This document shows, in pieces, positions 55,452-64,000 of a stretch of 64,000 nt of DNA. Position numbers and translations under genes: made by a program. Origin of the DNA: Spongilla lacustris (taxonomy: Eukaryota; Porifera; Demospongiae; Spongillida; Spongillidae); NCBI GenBank assembly GCA_949361645.1, contig OX442437.1:3893921-3957920 (forward strand), written 5' to 3'. Each line of letters opens with the position of its first letter. Position 1 is the stretch's first letter. The notes below the pieces were generated by a model, which was given only the letters and a program-made list of their open reading frames with translations, made no database searches and had not been told where the DNA came from.

Positions 55452-55890
55452 TGACCTACTACCCCTATTCCTTCCCTTACCGACTACTACCCCTACTCCT
55501 CCCCATACCTACTACGTATATACCCCTACTCCTCTCCTTACCTACAACGTATATACCCCTACTCCTCCCCCTTACCTACTACTACCCCTACTCCTCCCCT
55601 TACCTACTACTACCCCTACTCCTCCCCTTACCTACTACTACCCCTACTCCTCCCCTTACCTACTACTACCCCTACTCCTCCCCTTACCTACTACTACCCT
55701 TACTCCTCCCCTTACCTACTACTACCCCTACTCCTCCCCTTACCTACTACTACCCCTACTCCTCCCCTTACCTACTACTACCCCTACTCCTCCCCTTACC
55801 TACTACTACCCCTACTCCTCCCCTTACCTACTACTACCCTTACTCCTCCCCTTACCTACTACTACCCCTACTCCTCCCCTTACCTACTAT
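55452..55890. repeat. 28-bp minisatellite (TACCTACTACTACCCCTACTCCTCCCCT)n
   Basis: About 11-12 near-perfect 28-bp units fill 55566-55888; more degenerate units extend to 55452, and three stray units lie at 55164-55240. Because 28 is not divisible by 3 the array is open in several frames and yields a Tyr/Pro/Leu-rich 84-bp periodic translation. I regard it as non-coding. Confidence 0.95.
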
Positions 55891-56439
55891 TCCCTTGGTG
55901 CATGGATGAGGTGACCTCAATGGTCACGTATGTGATGATGACGAATTCACTAATACACTACTGCCAGTGTATGAAACATATCTACATGGATACTGTTTAC
56001 AAGTTGAGTTGACACAGATCACTTTAATTTACATAACACTGTAATAAAGGAAGAGATGGGGGATACACCTGTTGCTGTCATATCAAGAGAGCCGGAGAGA
56101 GTAAAAGTTTCACTGGTATTAGTACCAATACTGAGTATAACATTGTTATGTACTGAACAATATGTATCATCCATGGCTGAGTTATTTCTGGTTATGACAT
56201 GTAGATATACATGATTACTATGTATATACCAAGTTCAGATCGTAGCTATGTGATCAGTGTTCCTCTATGGTATCATAATTGCAACGTCGGAGGCTCTTAT
56301 TTAATGGTCCTTTTTGCATTTTAAAATGCAAAGTACTCTCCTTCCATTATTGGGGTATATAAGATTATGAGTGATGAAATGTCTGTTGCTATGTGAATAT
56401 TTAGATGTAGCGTGACTTTTGAAAGCATCCAATTATGAA
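55891..56439. other. Intergenic, no gene seen
   Basis: No coding similarity or structured RNA recognised. Confidence 0.5.
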
Positions 56440-56755
56440 TAAAAAGCAATGAAACAAGTAAATAAAAACATTCTCTATGAGAAAGTTGGTGGTATATAGG
56501 ATTTGAAGGCAATAGTGGTGTAAAAAGCAAGGAAACAAGGGTTGAATGATAAGGAAAACCGAAAGAGTCCTATATTTAGCACATGCATGAACAATGTATT
56601 GTCCTACAATGTGGGCCGGGCTAAATATAGGACTATTTCGGTTTTCCTTATCATTCAACCCTTGTTTCCTTGCTTTTTACACCACTACCAGTATTGCCTT
56701 CAAATCCTATATACCACCAACTTTCTCATAGAGAATTTTTTATTTACTTGTCTGA
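56440..56755. repeat. Fold-back element centred near 56600
   Basis: Arms of about 145 bp are inverted ('gtaaataaaaacattctctat'-type left end, 'agagaattttttatttac' right end; 'aaccgaaagagtcctatatt' against 'aatataggactatttcggtt'). Central spacer about 35 bp. Similar short peptides on opposite strands result from the symmetry. Confidence 0.88.
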
Positions 56756-57079
56756 CTCAAGCGGCACTACCGCTTGAAATTCTGAACGTATTGGTACCAT
56801 TTGCGTCCTTTGAAATGGTTAGTTCTTTACAAATAAAGGAAGAAGGAGAAAATGGCCACTTTTCCGTCTGTGGACGAGGAAAAACAGAATCCCTTTTGTT
56901 CTCTTGAACCACACGGTTTTGTGACATGGTCTTTATTGATTTCTTATTCAATACCAACAACTAGCTAAGCCATCCAATTGATAGGAGTCCCGTTAGAAGC
57001 GGGTCCCGTTTTTTAAATGACATTCATAATCGGGGTCAAATCCAATATGAGTGTTACTAACGTAACTCTTGATAACTCA

Positions 57080-57484
57080 AGGTACCTTAGGTCCACAACC
57101 AACTTGATACAATAGCTGTGTTCTTAAGTGAAATGATGAATGGAATAGGAATGTTAAGTATGGCTGAAAGGAATCAGTGTGTGGAAAGAGCAGATGTGCT
57201 TGCATGACATCACATATATACGTTACTGCTAATACACAGACATGAGCACTACACACGTGTAACTTATAAATATTGTACAGGAGTACCCTACCAATTATAA
57301 ATGGCGCGTTCCAGACAAGGAGCGCAGGAAGCAGCTCTTGTTGGCAGATATTTGGAAAAGGGCCGCTCAACGCCCACACAGCCTCTGCACCACATGTGTA
57401 CACTGATTGGTACGTTGTGAGTTGTGAGTGAGTTGTGTTGGCTATAAAATCTAATTATCCTTTGCGGCTTGTTGTTCATCCCTT
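57080..57484. repeat. Dispersed repeat R2, copy 2 (inverted relative to 39382-39765)
   Basis: See copy 1; about 400 bp in opposite orientation with a few indels. Confidence 0.85.
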
Positions 57485-58109
57485 ATTGTTATTTAACTTG
57501 CACTTACAGCCATTCAGTGACTTTGGCTTGTGTAACAGTGCCAAAAGCGCTCATCACATAGCTGAGCAAACGCACACGCAGCAACGTGTGCTTGAGCTCC
57601 AAAGGGCATGTATTAAATGAATTATAATCAACTTATTCCAACGTTCACAACTCACACATAAAATCGAGTATTGACAACAAAAATAACTATCCCATAATAT
57701 CGTTTTCACACAAAATCATCTGGAGGTTTTGCCAAAAACATGAAATGTTCACATGATGTCTTATGAGGATCCTCCCGAATTAATCTGTATAGCAGAAGTC
57801 CAAAATGTTTTAATGACAACCAAAATGCACCGACGTATTACCAACTGCTTTCTCTGTGCTCTTGTCCTGTTACTTCATGAAACCTAGCGATTACAAGCCT
57901 AGAAAAATGGTTTCTTTCCAAGGTAGGCATTGCTATGGAACAAATTAGCCATGTTGCTAAGTACTTAATAGTCACGTGATACACCATATTTTTCTCTACT
58001 TGATGACAATTGTATAGCCCATGTATCTGTGCAGTTAGATTTTCAATATCACATATGGTTATTGTTTTAAATTCAGGTAAACATCAATTTTTTTTCCTTC
58101 CAACCATCA
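57485..58109. other. Intergenic, no gene seen
   Basis: No coding similarity recognised. Confidence 0.5.
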
Positions 58110-58335
58110 CGATCTCCACTGTACTGTCAACACCTTGTGGTGGAATTGGGTCAATACCAGTATTTTTTTATGTAAGCTCATATTACAAATTCATGAAGTG
58201 TTGTGCATATTAACTATTAACCCTTTTCTTCCTGTGGGCAGTAGTGCTGGTAATATATATGTGTACAATCCTATCCATCCTATTGCCTATCAGCTGTCCC
58301 CACATCCCATATCTATGTGTTAGTTTCCTTGTAAC
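58110..58335. repeat. Dispersed repeat, inverted relative to 35830-36120
   Basis: Ends a few bases before the PIGO-derived segment begins, so it marks the left breakpoint of the duplicated block. Confidence 0.75.
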
Positions 58336-58342
58336 TCTAAAG

Positions 58343-58921
58343 GTTGTTGGATTAAATACTTTGGCATCCCAGGTTTGCCACCTCAGTGTTCACCCCTCCT
58401 TCACACCCTCTATCACTCTTTCATGTTAGCTTTGCCCCTCTCTCTCTCTCCTTCGCTTTGCTTTGCCCTTCCCTCCACCTCTCCCCTTTGCCACATCTGC
58501 AGGTCCTCTTTGCCCTTGCTCTGCTCCTCCTGGTACTCCTGGGTAGGGGCCATGCTACAGAGCCACTCCCACCTCAGCTCCTGGCTGTTTCCCTCCAATA
58601 CACGACCTTCCATTCTCTAAAGGTAAACCAACCATTTGTATTGTACATTGGGGTAATGAGGTCCATTGTAAGATCATGCACCAGATATCGATGAAAGTTC
58701 TCCCCTTCCCACCCCCACCCCCCCCCCCCCCACCCACCATACAGATGATGGTAACGGTTCTTGCTGCATCCCTCCATCGTAGACACCTCATGATATGGGG
58801 GGTCTTCAGTCCACGATTCATGTATGAGGGAGCCTTCCAAGCTACCACTGATCTATGTGTGCTGTTTGTGTATGCCTTACTTACCACTGGACCCATGAGC
58901 CATTTTTGCACAACTGCATGA
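58343..58921 (+). pseudogene. Truncated PIGO duplicate (last exons only)
   Basis: Homology to PIGO begins inside exon 4 (58343-58372), followed by complete exon 5 (58503-58622) and exon 6 (58745-58921), with the same splice sites and intact frames. The catalytic half and most membrane segments are absent, so it cannot make the enzyme. It ends 54 bp from the XRCC2 stop codon on the other strand, preserving the tail-to-tail order seen at 48984/49029. Confidence 0.93.
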
Positions 58922-58975
58922 CTTATGCATAGCACTTGTGTTTTTTTTGTATTATACAAAAAAATGAATATTACA

Positions 58976-60101
58976 TCAAGGCAAGAAGTTAACTCCAGTT
59001 TCCTTGACAACAAATGTGCATGTGGGAGGAGGTGAGGTGTGTAGTGGAGGAAGAGGAGTACATCTGAAGATGGTACTGGGGGCAGATCCTGGTAACTTTC
59101 CAGCCTTTTGAAGTAAGAACCTGTACTTCACAAGCTGTCGCCACTGTCTGCACATGAAATCATCAGAGCTACAACTCTAAGGAAATGTGATGTAAATCCA
59201 AGTGGTGAGAGCAAAGTGTGTGTGCATGTGTGTGTGTGTTGTGGGTGCATGTGTTGTATGTGTGTGTGTGCATGTGTGTGTGTGTTGTGGGTGCATGTGT
59301 TGTATGTGTGCGTGTGCGTGTTGTGTGTGTGTTGCATGTGTGTGCGTGTATGTTGTGTATGTGTGTGAACCTTCACAAATACCTTTGCCAAGTTTGGAGC
59401 TTCGTCAGCCCTTCCTATGAGTAGAGGCTTTGCTGCAAACAGAACCAAGTGCTGATCTCTGATCAGTTGGCTCATAGCTTTAACCCAAGGTTCCGACGAA
59501 GGCCTATCAGCAGTCTTACTTAATCGTGCCTTGTCAATCCAGTAAAAACTTGCCACACTGTCCAGCACAACAGCTGCCACTTCGGGATGGCAAGGAAGAA
59601 ACGTCGCTCTCAGGTGGTCAAGAGAAGAGCTCAACTCTGAGCAGGAAGTGCAGTGCACCACGTGAATCCGAGACAGGCAAAGCTTGACTGCTTCCTTAAC
59701 TTTCAGAGCACACACAGCCCCGCCGTCCTTGTAAGCCTCGCTAAGTTTTGCTTCGATAATGGTCACCAGTCTGAGCAGGTCCAACTTGTGGTCTGTACAC
59801 ACGTATACAACCTCCAACTCCTTGCCGAGACTCGAATTACTGCCCACCACTTTTGGGAGCGTACAGTGGGCCACGATGTTCAGCAGCAGTTCGGTTTTTC
59901 CGGTTCCTTCCGCCCCACTGAAATCAACAACGTCGGAAGGTTTCAGGCCCCCTGATATGTGGGAGAAGATACGCAGCCCGGCATCTCCAAGGCGCTCCTT
60001 CGCCCCAAGCCGAGAAAACAGCTACAAGGCAAGGCTCGCTGGAAAGCGAAGAACATCGACCAAATTACATACACCAATACCTGCACTGCTGTCTCGGACA
60101 T
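58976..60101 (-). CDS. XRCC2: XRCC2, RAD51-paralogue DNA repair protein
   Basis: Three exons: 60081-60101, 59383-60021 and 58976-59143, with introns of 59 and 239 bp, encode 275 aa (human XRCC2 is 280). The N-terminus is MSETAVQ/LFSRLGAKERLGD. Walker A is GAEGTGKT at residues 43-50; a Walker-B-like strand is AAVVLDSVASFYWID. The C-terminus reads WRQLVKYRFLLQ and ends VVKETGVNFLP, aligning with the human WQQLVKHRMFF and IGESGVEF blocks. XRCC2 acts with RAD51D in the BCDX2 complex in homologous recombination. The last intron's acceptor is taken as CAGACAG/TGG because only that phase gives the conserved tail; the intron contains a TG microsatellite. This is the only intact copy in the window. 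Confidence 0.94.
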
Positions 60102-60813
60102 GTAAGCTGCCGCGCATTCAAACAAATTATTACGATTAAAATATCTCATAAATATCTCAAATAATATCTCATTACTATACTGTTATTCACAATATTACAT
60201 TACTAAAATTCATGGACTATGGTAGCGTGGGCCAGCAACGCCTGAGCATTTTGCCTCACTAAGCTTAGCACAATTGACATACGGCAAAATAGTTAATTTA
60301 ATCATAGATTGACGGTGGTGTTGTGACTTTACTCAGTCGACTCACTGACTTGTCACAAATCTAAGTTACGAAAAATTGTGCACGTGGTCTTTCAAACTTT
60401 CATGTGGCAGATAATGTTCGTAATGTCAACAGAATATGATGTAAGCCAGTAAGGTAAATGTTCACTGTATAGTGTATTTCGTTATAAGTGTGCCGCTTGC
60501 AGTGTGGTGTGTATGTGTGGTTGAACGCATGCACAGAGCAAGGTCTTAATTGCCCACGCATGTAGTGATGAAGGGGACAGTCCTGTTGTGGTTTTGTAGC
60601 CATCCTATCAGTGTACATAATCAGCCACGTGAAAAGTAACCAAGTTTTGACAGACCGCGTGAATGCAATTTCTAGTAACTAAGATTTGTGACTTAAGAAA
60701 ACAACTGACTTATACCACCATCAATCTATGATGAATGAAGTTGCAGATTGTTATTATTCTAATAAAATCAAATACAATTCAAATAAACACAGTTACATAC
60801 ATGTACACAAAGG
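60102..60813. other. Intergenic between XRCC2 and TRIM-NHL gene
   Basis: No coding similarity recognised. It should hold the XRCC2 promoter (high-coordinate side of 60101) and the TRIM 3' UTR. Confidence 0.45.
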
Positions 60814-62832
60814 TCAAAATACTTCAATCCTGTTATTCAGATAGTCACAAACATACACAAAGCCATCACTATCAGTGGCAACGCCATAGGGAAACTTAAA
60901 TTCACCATCCCCGCTTCCCTCCTTCCCAAACTTGGCAACAAACGAGCCATCCAGTCTGAATATGCAGATGCAGTTGTTGCCAGAGTCAGCCACGTAAAGA
61001 AGCTTGAGCATTGGATCAAAGCAGATTCCAGAGGGCTTTGACAACAGCTGGTGCTGTATCGACTGTGCTGGGGACTGCCCGACAGAGTCGTAAACCTGGA
61101 TGGCTGAAGCCGTGCTGGAGACGATGTGAAGCTGTCCGCTCATATCAGCAGTGATGTCCATGACCCCTTTGGTCTCAGGTCCACTAATGGCCCTCAGAAA
61201 CACCAGGTTTCGGTCGTAGACCTGCACCCGGTCATTGCTGGTATCACAAACATACAACTCATCCTTCACCACCAGCAATCCGCGTGGCGCATTGAATTCT
61301 GCGTTCTGTTTCCCCTGTCGGCCCACCACTTTGATAAACTGGCCGTCACGACTGAACTTGGATATGCAGTGGCCGCCATTTTCACTCACATATATGTTAT
61401 CATCATCGTCCACAGCAATGCCCTGCGGGTGGCACGGCTTGTGGACCTTCAGGTCCCTCAGCTTGGCCCCAAATCTGTCCCTCACGGTCACCTGGTTTGT
61501 TTCAAAGAAGTAGTGTGATTCGGAGACTACCATCTCCTGAGCACTGTTAAAGGCGATGCCATAGGGTTTGTTGAAGCCCTTCAGAACTCTGACTGGTTTG
61601 CCAAGGAGAGTTGGCGATATGCTGACCAAAACTGAAAATGGGCTGCCTTCAATGGGCACTCCGTTGATCTCCACATTCAGCTTGTGGTATCCACGTACCA
61701 TTGGCTGGTACGTGGCCTCGTATGTCACTTTGGTTTGCTGGCCGCCCTGCTTGGCTAGTTTGCAAAAGACAGTGGCGTTGCTGCCGCTGTCCACGACCGA
61801 AACGAGGGAGACTGTGATCTTGGGATTGGGTCCATCAGAATCGGATGGATGAATGGTGAAGAAAGCTGGCTTCCCCACCTCAGCATTCCTGATGCCAGCC
61901 CCATGCACCTTCTTGAGGAAGACTTTAGACTTGGTGTGGCAAACGCGCTTGACGTCAGCGACGCAGCTGACTTCGACACTTATATTCGGAATCTCCGATG
62001 GGCTGTAGTGGCGCGGGATATCGAGCTCCTTCTGCACAAGGGCGAGAAGACCCTTTTGCATAACGAAGAGGTGTTCCTCGTTCGAATTGAACGTGCTGTC
62101 GACCAGCTCGATCAGGTCTTTCAGCTTTTCGCCGCCGACCCGTATCTCCTTCTCCTGCCCTTCGAGAGAGTCGACCTTCTGCTCGCTCAGGGTCTTGATC
62201 GTATCGAGCAGTTCGTCCTCGCGATGCTGGAGGATCTTGCGCATCTCGTCGAACGACTTCTTCACCTCCTCCGACACCCTCCTCGCCTGCCCAACAATCT
62301 CTTCCTTCCGCCTCGCTATCTCGGTCAGGGCATTGCTGGTCGCCTCCCTCACCGCGGACAGCTCGACCCCTTTCCCGCGGATCGCCTCCCGCCGACTCGG
62401 TCCCGCCTCCTTGACGTACTCGAAACCGTGCGTCTTGTGCGAGAGGGCGCACTCGGGACAGATGAGCTGGTTGCAGTCGTTGCAGAACATCTTTAGCGCG
62501 ATCTTGTGCGCGCGACAGACGTACTGCGGCGTGAGACGTGACTCACTCTTCTGAGCCAGGGCCTGCTTCACTCGCTCCTTGACTCTGTTCACCACGAAGG
62601 CAGGGGGTAGGCTGTTCGGATTGTTCTGCGGCAGGACAGTGGCGGCATTGCACTCGGGACACGAGAAGGGCTTGTTCTCCTCGACCGCGTTGGCCAGGAT
62701 CAGGATGCATCGCTTGCAGTAGTAGTGGTGGCAGGGCAAGAACCTCGGGTCGTCGAATTCGTTATGGCACACAGGACATATGATCTCTTCTTCCAGGTCT
62801 TGAACAGTTACTATGTCTTCGTCAGCCGCCAT
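60814..62832 (-). CDS. TRIM2/3/71-type RING-Bbox-filamin-NHL protein
   Basis: A single exon encodes 672 aa from ATG 62832 (gcaATGGCGG context); in-frame sequence upstream has no earlier ATG. Residues ~19-60 are a RING finger (CPVCHNEF...CHHYYCKRC...CPEC), giving likely E3 ubiquitin ligase activity. Residues ~105-145 form a B-box 2 (CRAHKIALKMFCNDC...CPEC...H), followed by a coiled coil (~150-260). Residues ~325-420 form a filamin/ABP280 repeat (GIRNAEVGKPAFF ... PIEGSPFSVLV), and the rest is a five- to six-bladed NHL propeller (for example PQGIAVDDDDNIYVSE, PSGICFDPMLKLLYVAD, ending YVCDYLNNRIEVF). This is the order of animal TRIM2/3/32/71 relatives. I cannot name the orthologue because sponges have many such genes. 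GC content is visibly higher at the 5' end than in its surroundings. Confidence 0.93.
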   Translation of the reverse strand: MAADEDIVTVQDLEEEIICPVCHNEFDDPRFLPCHHYYCKRCILILANAVEENKPFSCPECNAATVLPQNNPNSLPPAFVVNRVKERVKQALAQKSESRLTPQYVCRAHKIALKMFCNDCNQLICPECALSHKTHGFEYVKEAGPSRREAIRGKGVELSAVREATSNALTEIARRKEEIVGQARRVSEEVKKSFDEMRKILQHREDELLDTIKTLSEQKVDSLEGQEKEIRVGGEKLKDLIELVDSTFNSNEEHLFVMQKGLLALVQKELDIPRHYSPSEIPNISVEVSCVADVKRVCHTKSKVFLKKVHGAGIRNAEVGKPAFFTIHPSDSDGPNPKITVSLVSVVDSGSNATVFCKLAKQGGQQTKVTYEATYQPMVRGYHKLNVEINGVPIEGSPFSVLVSISPTLLGKPVRVLKGFNKPYGIAFNSAQEMVVSESHYFFETNQVTVRDRFGAKLRDLKVHKPCHPQGIAVDDDDNIYVSENGGHCISKFSRDGQFIKVVGRQGKQNAEFNAPRGLLVVKDELYVCDTSNDRVQVYDRNLVFLRAISGPETKGVMDITADMSGQLHIVSSTASAIQVYDSVGQSPAQSIQHQLLSKPSGICFDPMLKLLYVADSGNNCICIFRLDGSFVAKFGKEGSGDGEFKFPYGVATDSDGFVYVCDYLNNRIEVF

Positions 62833-62883
62833 TGCTTTATAATAAAAAGTGCCAGAGCTACTTGTGGGCGTGGTAGGGCCCAA

Positions 62884-63356
62884 TATTAACGACTGAATAA
62901 AAGTGTGACCCCGTCGACTGTGAATTTAGATTTCATGCCGCTTCAGCAATAAAGAACCAGGCTGAATAGAAGTACAGTGGATTCTGGGAAGTAAATAGAC
63001 ATGTACAAGTTACAGTTAGTACAAGTTACAGTTAGTACAACCCTCCAACTCAACACCTGAAAAGCCTTCAGTGTCTAACTGATTTAGCATATAGAAACCA
63101 ATAAACAAATGGTGGGATTTTAAGTGCCAGAAGGCTGGTATTGTACCACAGAATGCTCCCCCTCTGGCACTAAGTAACGTTTTAATTTTCATATCAGGAA
63201 AATTGAGCACAACACTTCTCTACTTGATGTACAACGTCTCACAACAGCTAGGATAACAACATACAAGGTTCCTGTACTGATTAACACATGTATACAGTAC
63301 CATGTTGAGAATCCCACGTGACATCCATGCATTGGTCTCAAAACTGCACACGCTGA
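62884..63356. other. Intergenic between TRIM-NHL and neugrin genes
   Basis: No gene. A short direct repeat of 'tacaagttacagttag' lies near 63004-63037. Confidence 0.5.
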
Positions 63357-63854
63357 TCACTTTCCACCAGTAAACTTTAGCCGTCGTTCCATCCTGCTCT
63401 TCAATGCACTGGCGTCTTGTCTTTCCTTCGCTTCTGGTGAGGGCTCAAACTTGCTTCTAAGGATCCGCGTCACAGCTGACGTGCTGATTCCAAATCCTGC
63501 AGCAAGATTTTTCACTGTCCAAGTTTCTGGCTGTTCGCTGTGCAGAGTTTTCAAATGTTCCATCTGGTCACGTGACAGCCTCTTTATCGGTCTCCACGTG
63601 TCGTTGCCGTACCTTGCATCTTGTCTGTGTTTCTTCCAGTCTGGTGGAGCTCTGTAATGGCGAAAGTCTAAACATAACCTCTTAAAGTTAAGTCTTTCGC
63701 GTACACCTTTTATACGTAGCTTAATATATGTTATTTACCTCTCTGTTAGGTTTTCTTCGGTGTCGTAGTGGGCAGACTTACAAGTGTAATTGACTGAACT
63801 GTGTCTATATCCAATAATCACTATATTTCTGAGCTTTGTGATCATTAGAGCCAT
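63357..63854 (-). CDS. NGRN: Neugrin-like mitochondrial protein
   Basis: Two exons, 63739-63854 and 63357-63651, joined across an 87-bp GT-AG intron, encode 136 aa. The N-terminus (MALMITKLRNIVIIGYRHSS) is basic/hydrophobic with few acids, as expected for mitochondrial import. The core matches the neugrin/Rrg9 family: APPDWKKHRQDARYG, then WRPIKRLSRDQMEHLK, and a helix-turn-helix-like WTVKNLAAGFGISTSAVTRI followed by LRSKFEPSPE. Human neugrin is longer at both ends. In mammals the protein supports 16S mitochondrial rRNA stability and mitoribosome function; the same role is inferred here. It is oriented like the TRIM gene, with about 525 bp between the coding regions. Confidence 0.9.
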
Positions 63855-63866
63855 ATCGGGACTTAC

Positions 63867-63948
63867 GTCGCAAGCCAGACCTACTTTGTTATTGACGATC
63901 GATAACAATAGACTGGGGACCAGGAGGTGTCGTCAATTGGCTTGCGAC
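63867..63948. repeat. Inverted repeat (GTCGCAAGCCA) upstream of neugrin
   Basis: GTCGCAAGCCA at 63867-63877 and its exact reverse complement at 63938-63948 are 60 bp apart, starting 13 bp upstream of the neugrin ATG. It may be a short element end pair or a regulatory hairpin. Confidence 0.6.
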
Positions 63949-64000
63949 CTATGTAGTGTCATGAATATGATTAGAAAAATACCCGATTCCAGTATTGCCG

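Noticed and set aside
55560..55890. CRISPR-like array
   Set aside because: The units are contiguous with no unique spacers, and the DNA is animal.
55340..55909. 189-codon Tyr/Pro/Leu-rich open frame
   Set aside because: It is the translation of the 28-bp minisatellite and lacks non-repetitive coding sequence.

Overview
The window is eukaryotic nuclear DNA from an early-branching animal, most likely a demosponge. A cnidarian is the main alternative. The evidence is a set of split genes with GT-AG introns (many only 54-140 bp), animal gene families (PIGO, XRCC2, RSL24D1, neugrin, TRIM-NHL, a nidogen-domain receptor), and a repeat complement I associate with sponge and cnidarian genomes. The palindrome TACATGTA is also strikingly frequent in non-coding DNA. 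The species call is an inference; the gene calls rest on exon-by-exon translation and splice phase.

Layout. 1-10.4 kb: no host gene; dispersed and fold-back repeats and a decayed integrase fragment. 10.47-13.18 kb: a structurally complete hAT transposon with an uninterrupted 764-residue transposase and a perfect 8-bp target duplication. 13.2-26.7 kb: repeats, decayed mobile-element coding fragments (one RING-containing), microsatellites and two long palindromes carrying TGACGTC motifs. 26.79-34.16 kb: an eight-exon gene (476 aa) for a membrane-anchored NIDO-EGF3 protein with a tyrosine-rich cytoplasmic tail. 35.24-45.18 kb (minus): six-exon RSL24D1 (ribosome biogenesis), whose first intron has swallowed a complete, intron-containing pogo/Tigger transposon. 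45.27-48.98 kb (plus): six-exon PIGO (GPI-anchor synthesis), head-to-head with RSL24D1 across about 95 bp.

49.0-60.1 kb is a rearranged block. A segment holding the 3' end of PIGO and the convergent gene XRCC2 exists twice. The left copy keeps PIGO intact but has a broken XRCC2; the right copy (58.34-60.10 kb) keeps XRCC2 intact (275 aa) but only the last PIGO exons. Between them lies a roughly 2.9-kb inverted duplication centred at 51,329/51,330, carrying two convergent tRNA-Leu(UAA) genes and two copies of a chimeric XRCC2-derived reading frame. Both tRNAs have G at the discriminator position, where animal leucine tRNAs carry A; this is the most unusual single observation here.

60.8-63.9 kb (minus): a single-exon TRIM2/3/71-type RING-Bbox-filamin-NHL gene, followed upstream by a two-exon neugrin gene. 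The host genes are unrelated housekeeping or surface functions (ribosome assembly, GPI anchors, recombination repair, mitochondrial ribosome support, ubiquitin/RNA regulation, cell adhesion); no operon-like pathway links them. The structure of the window is dominated by mobile DNA.
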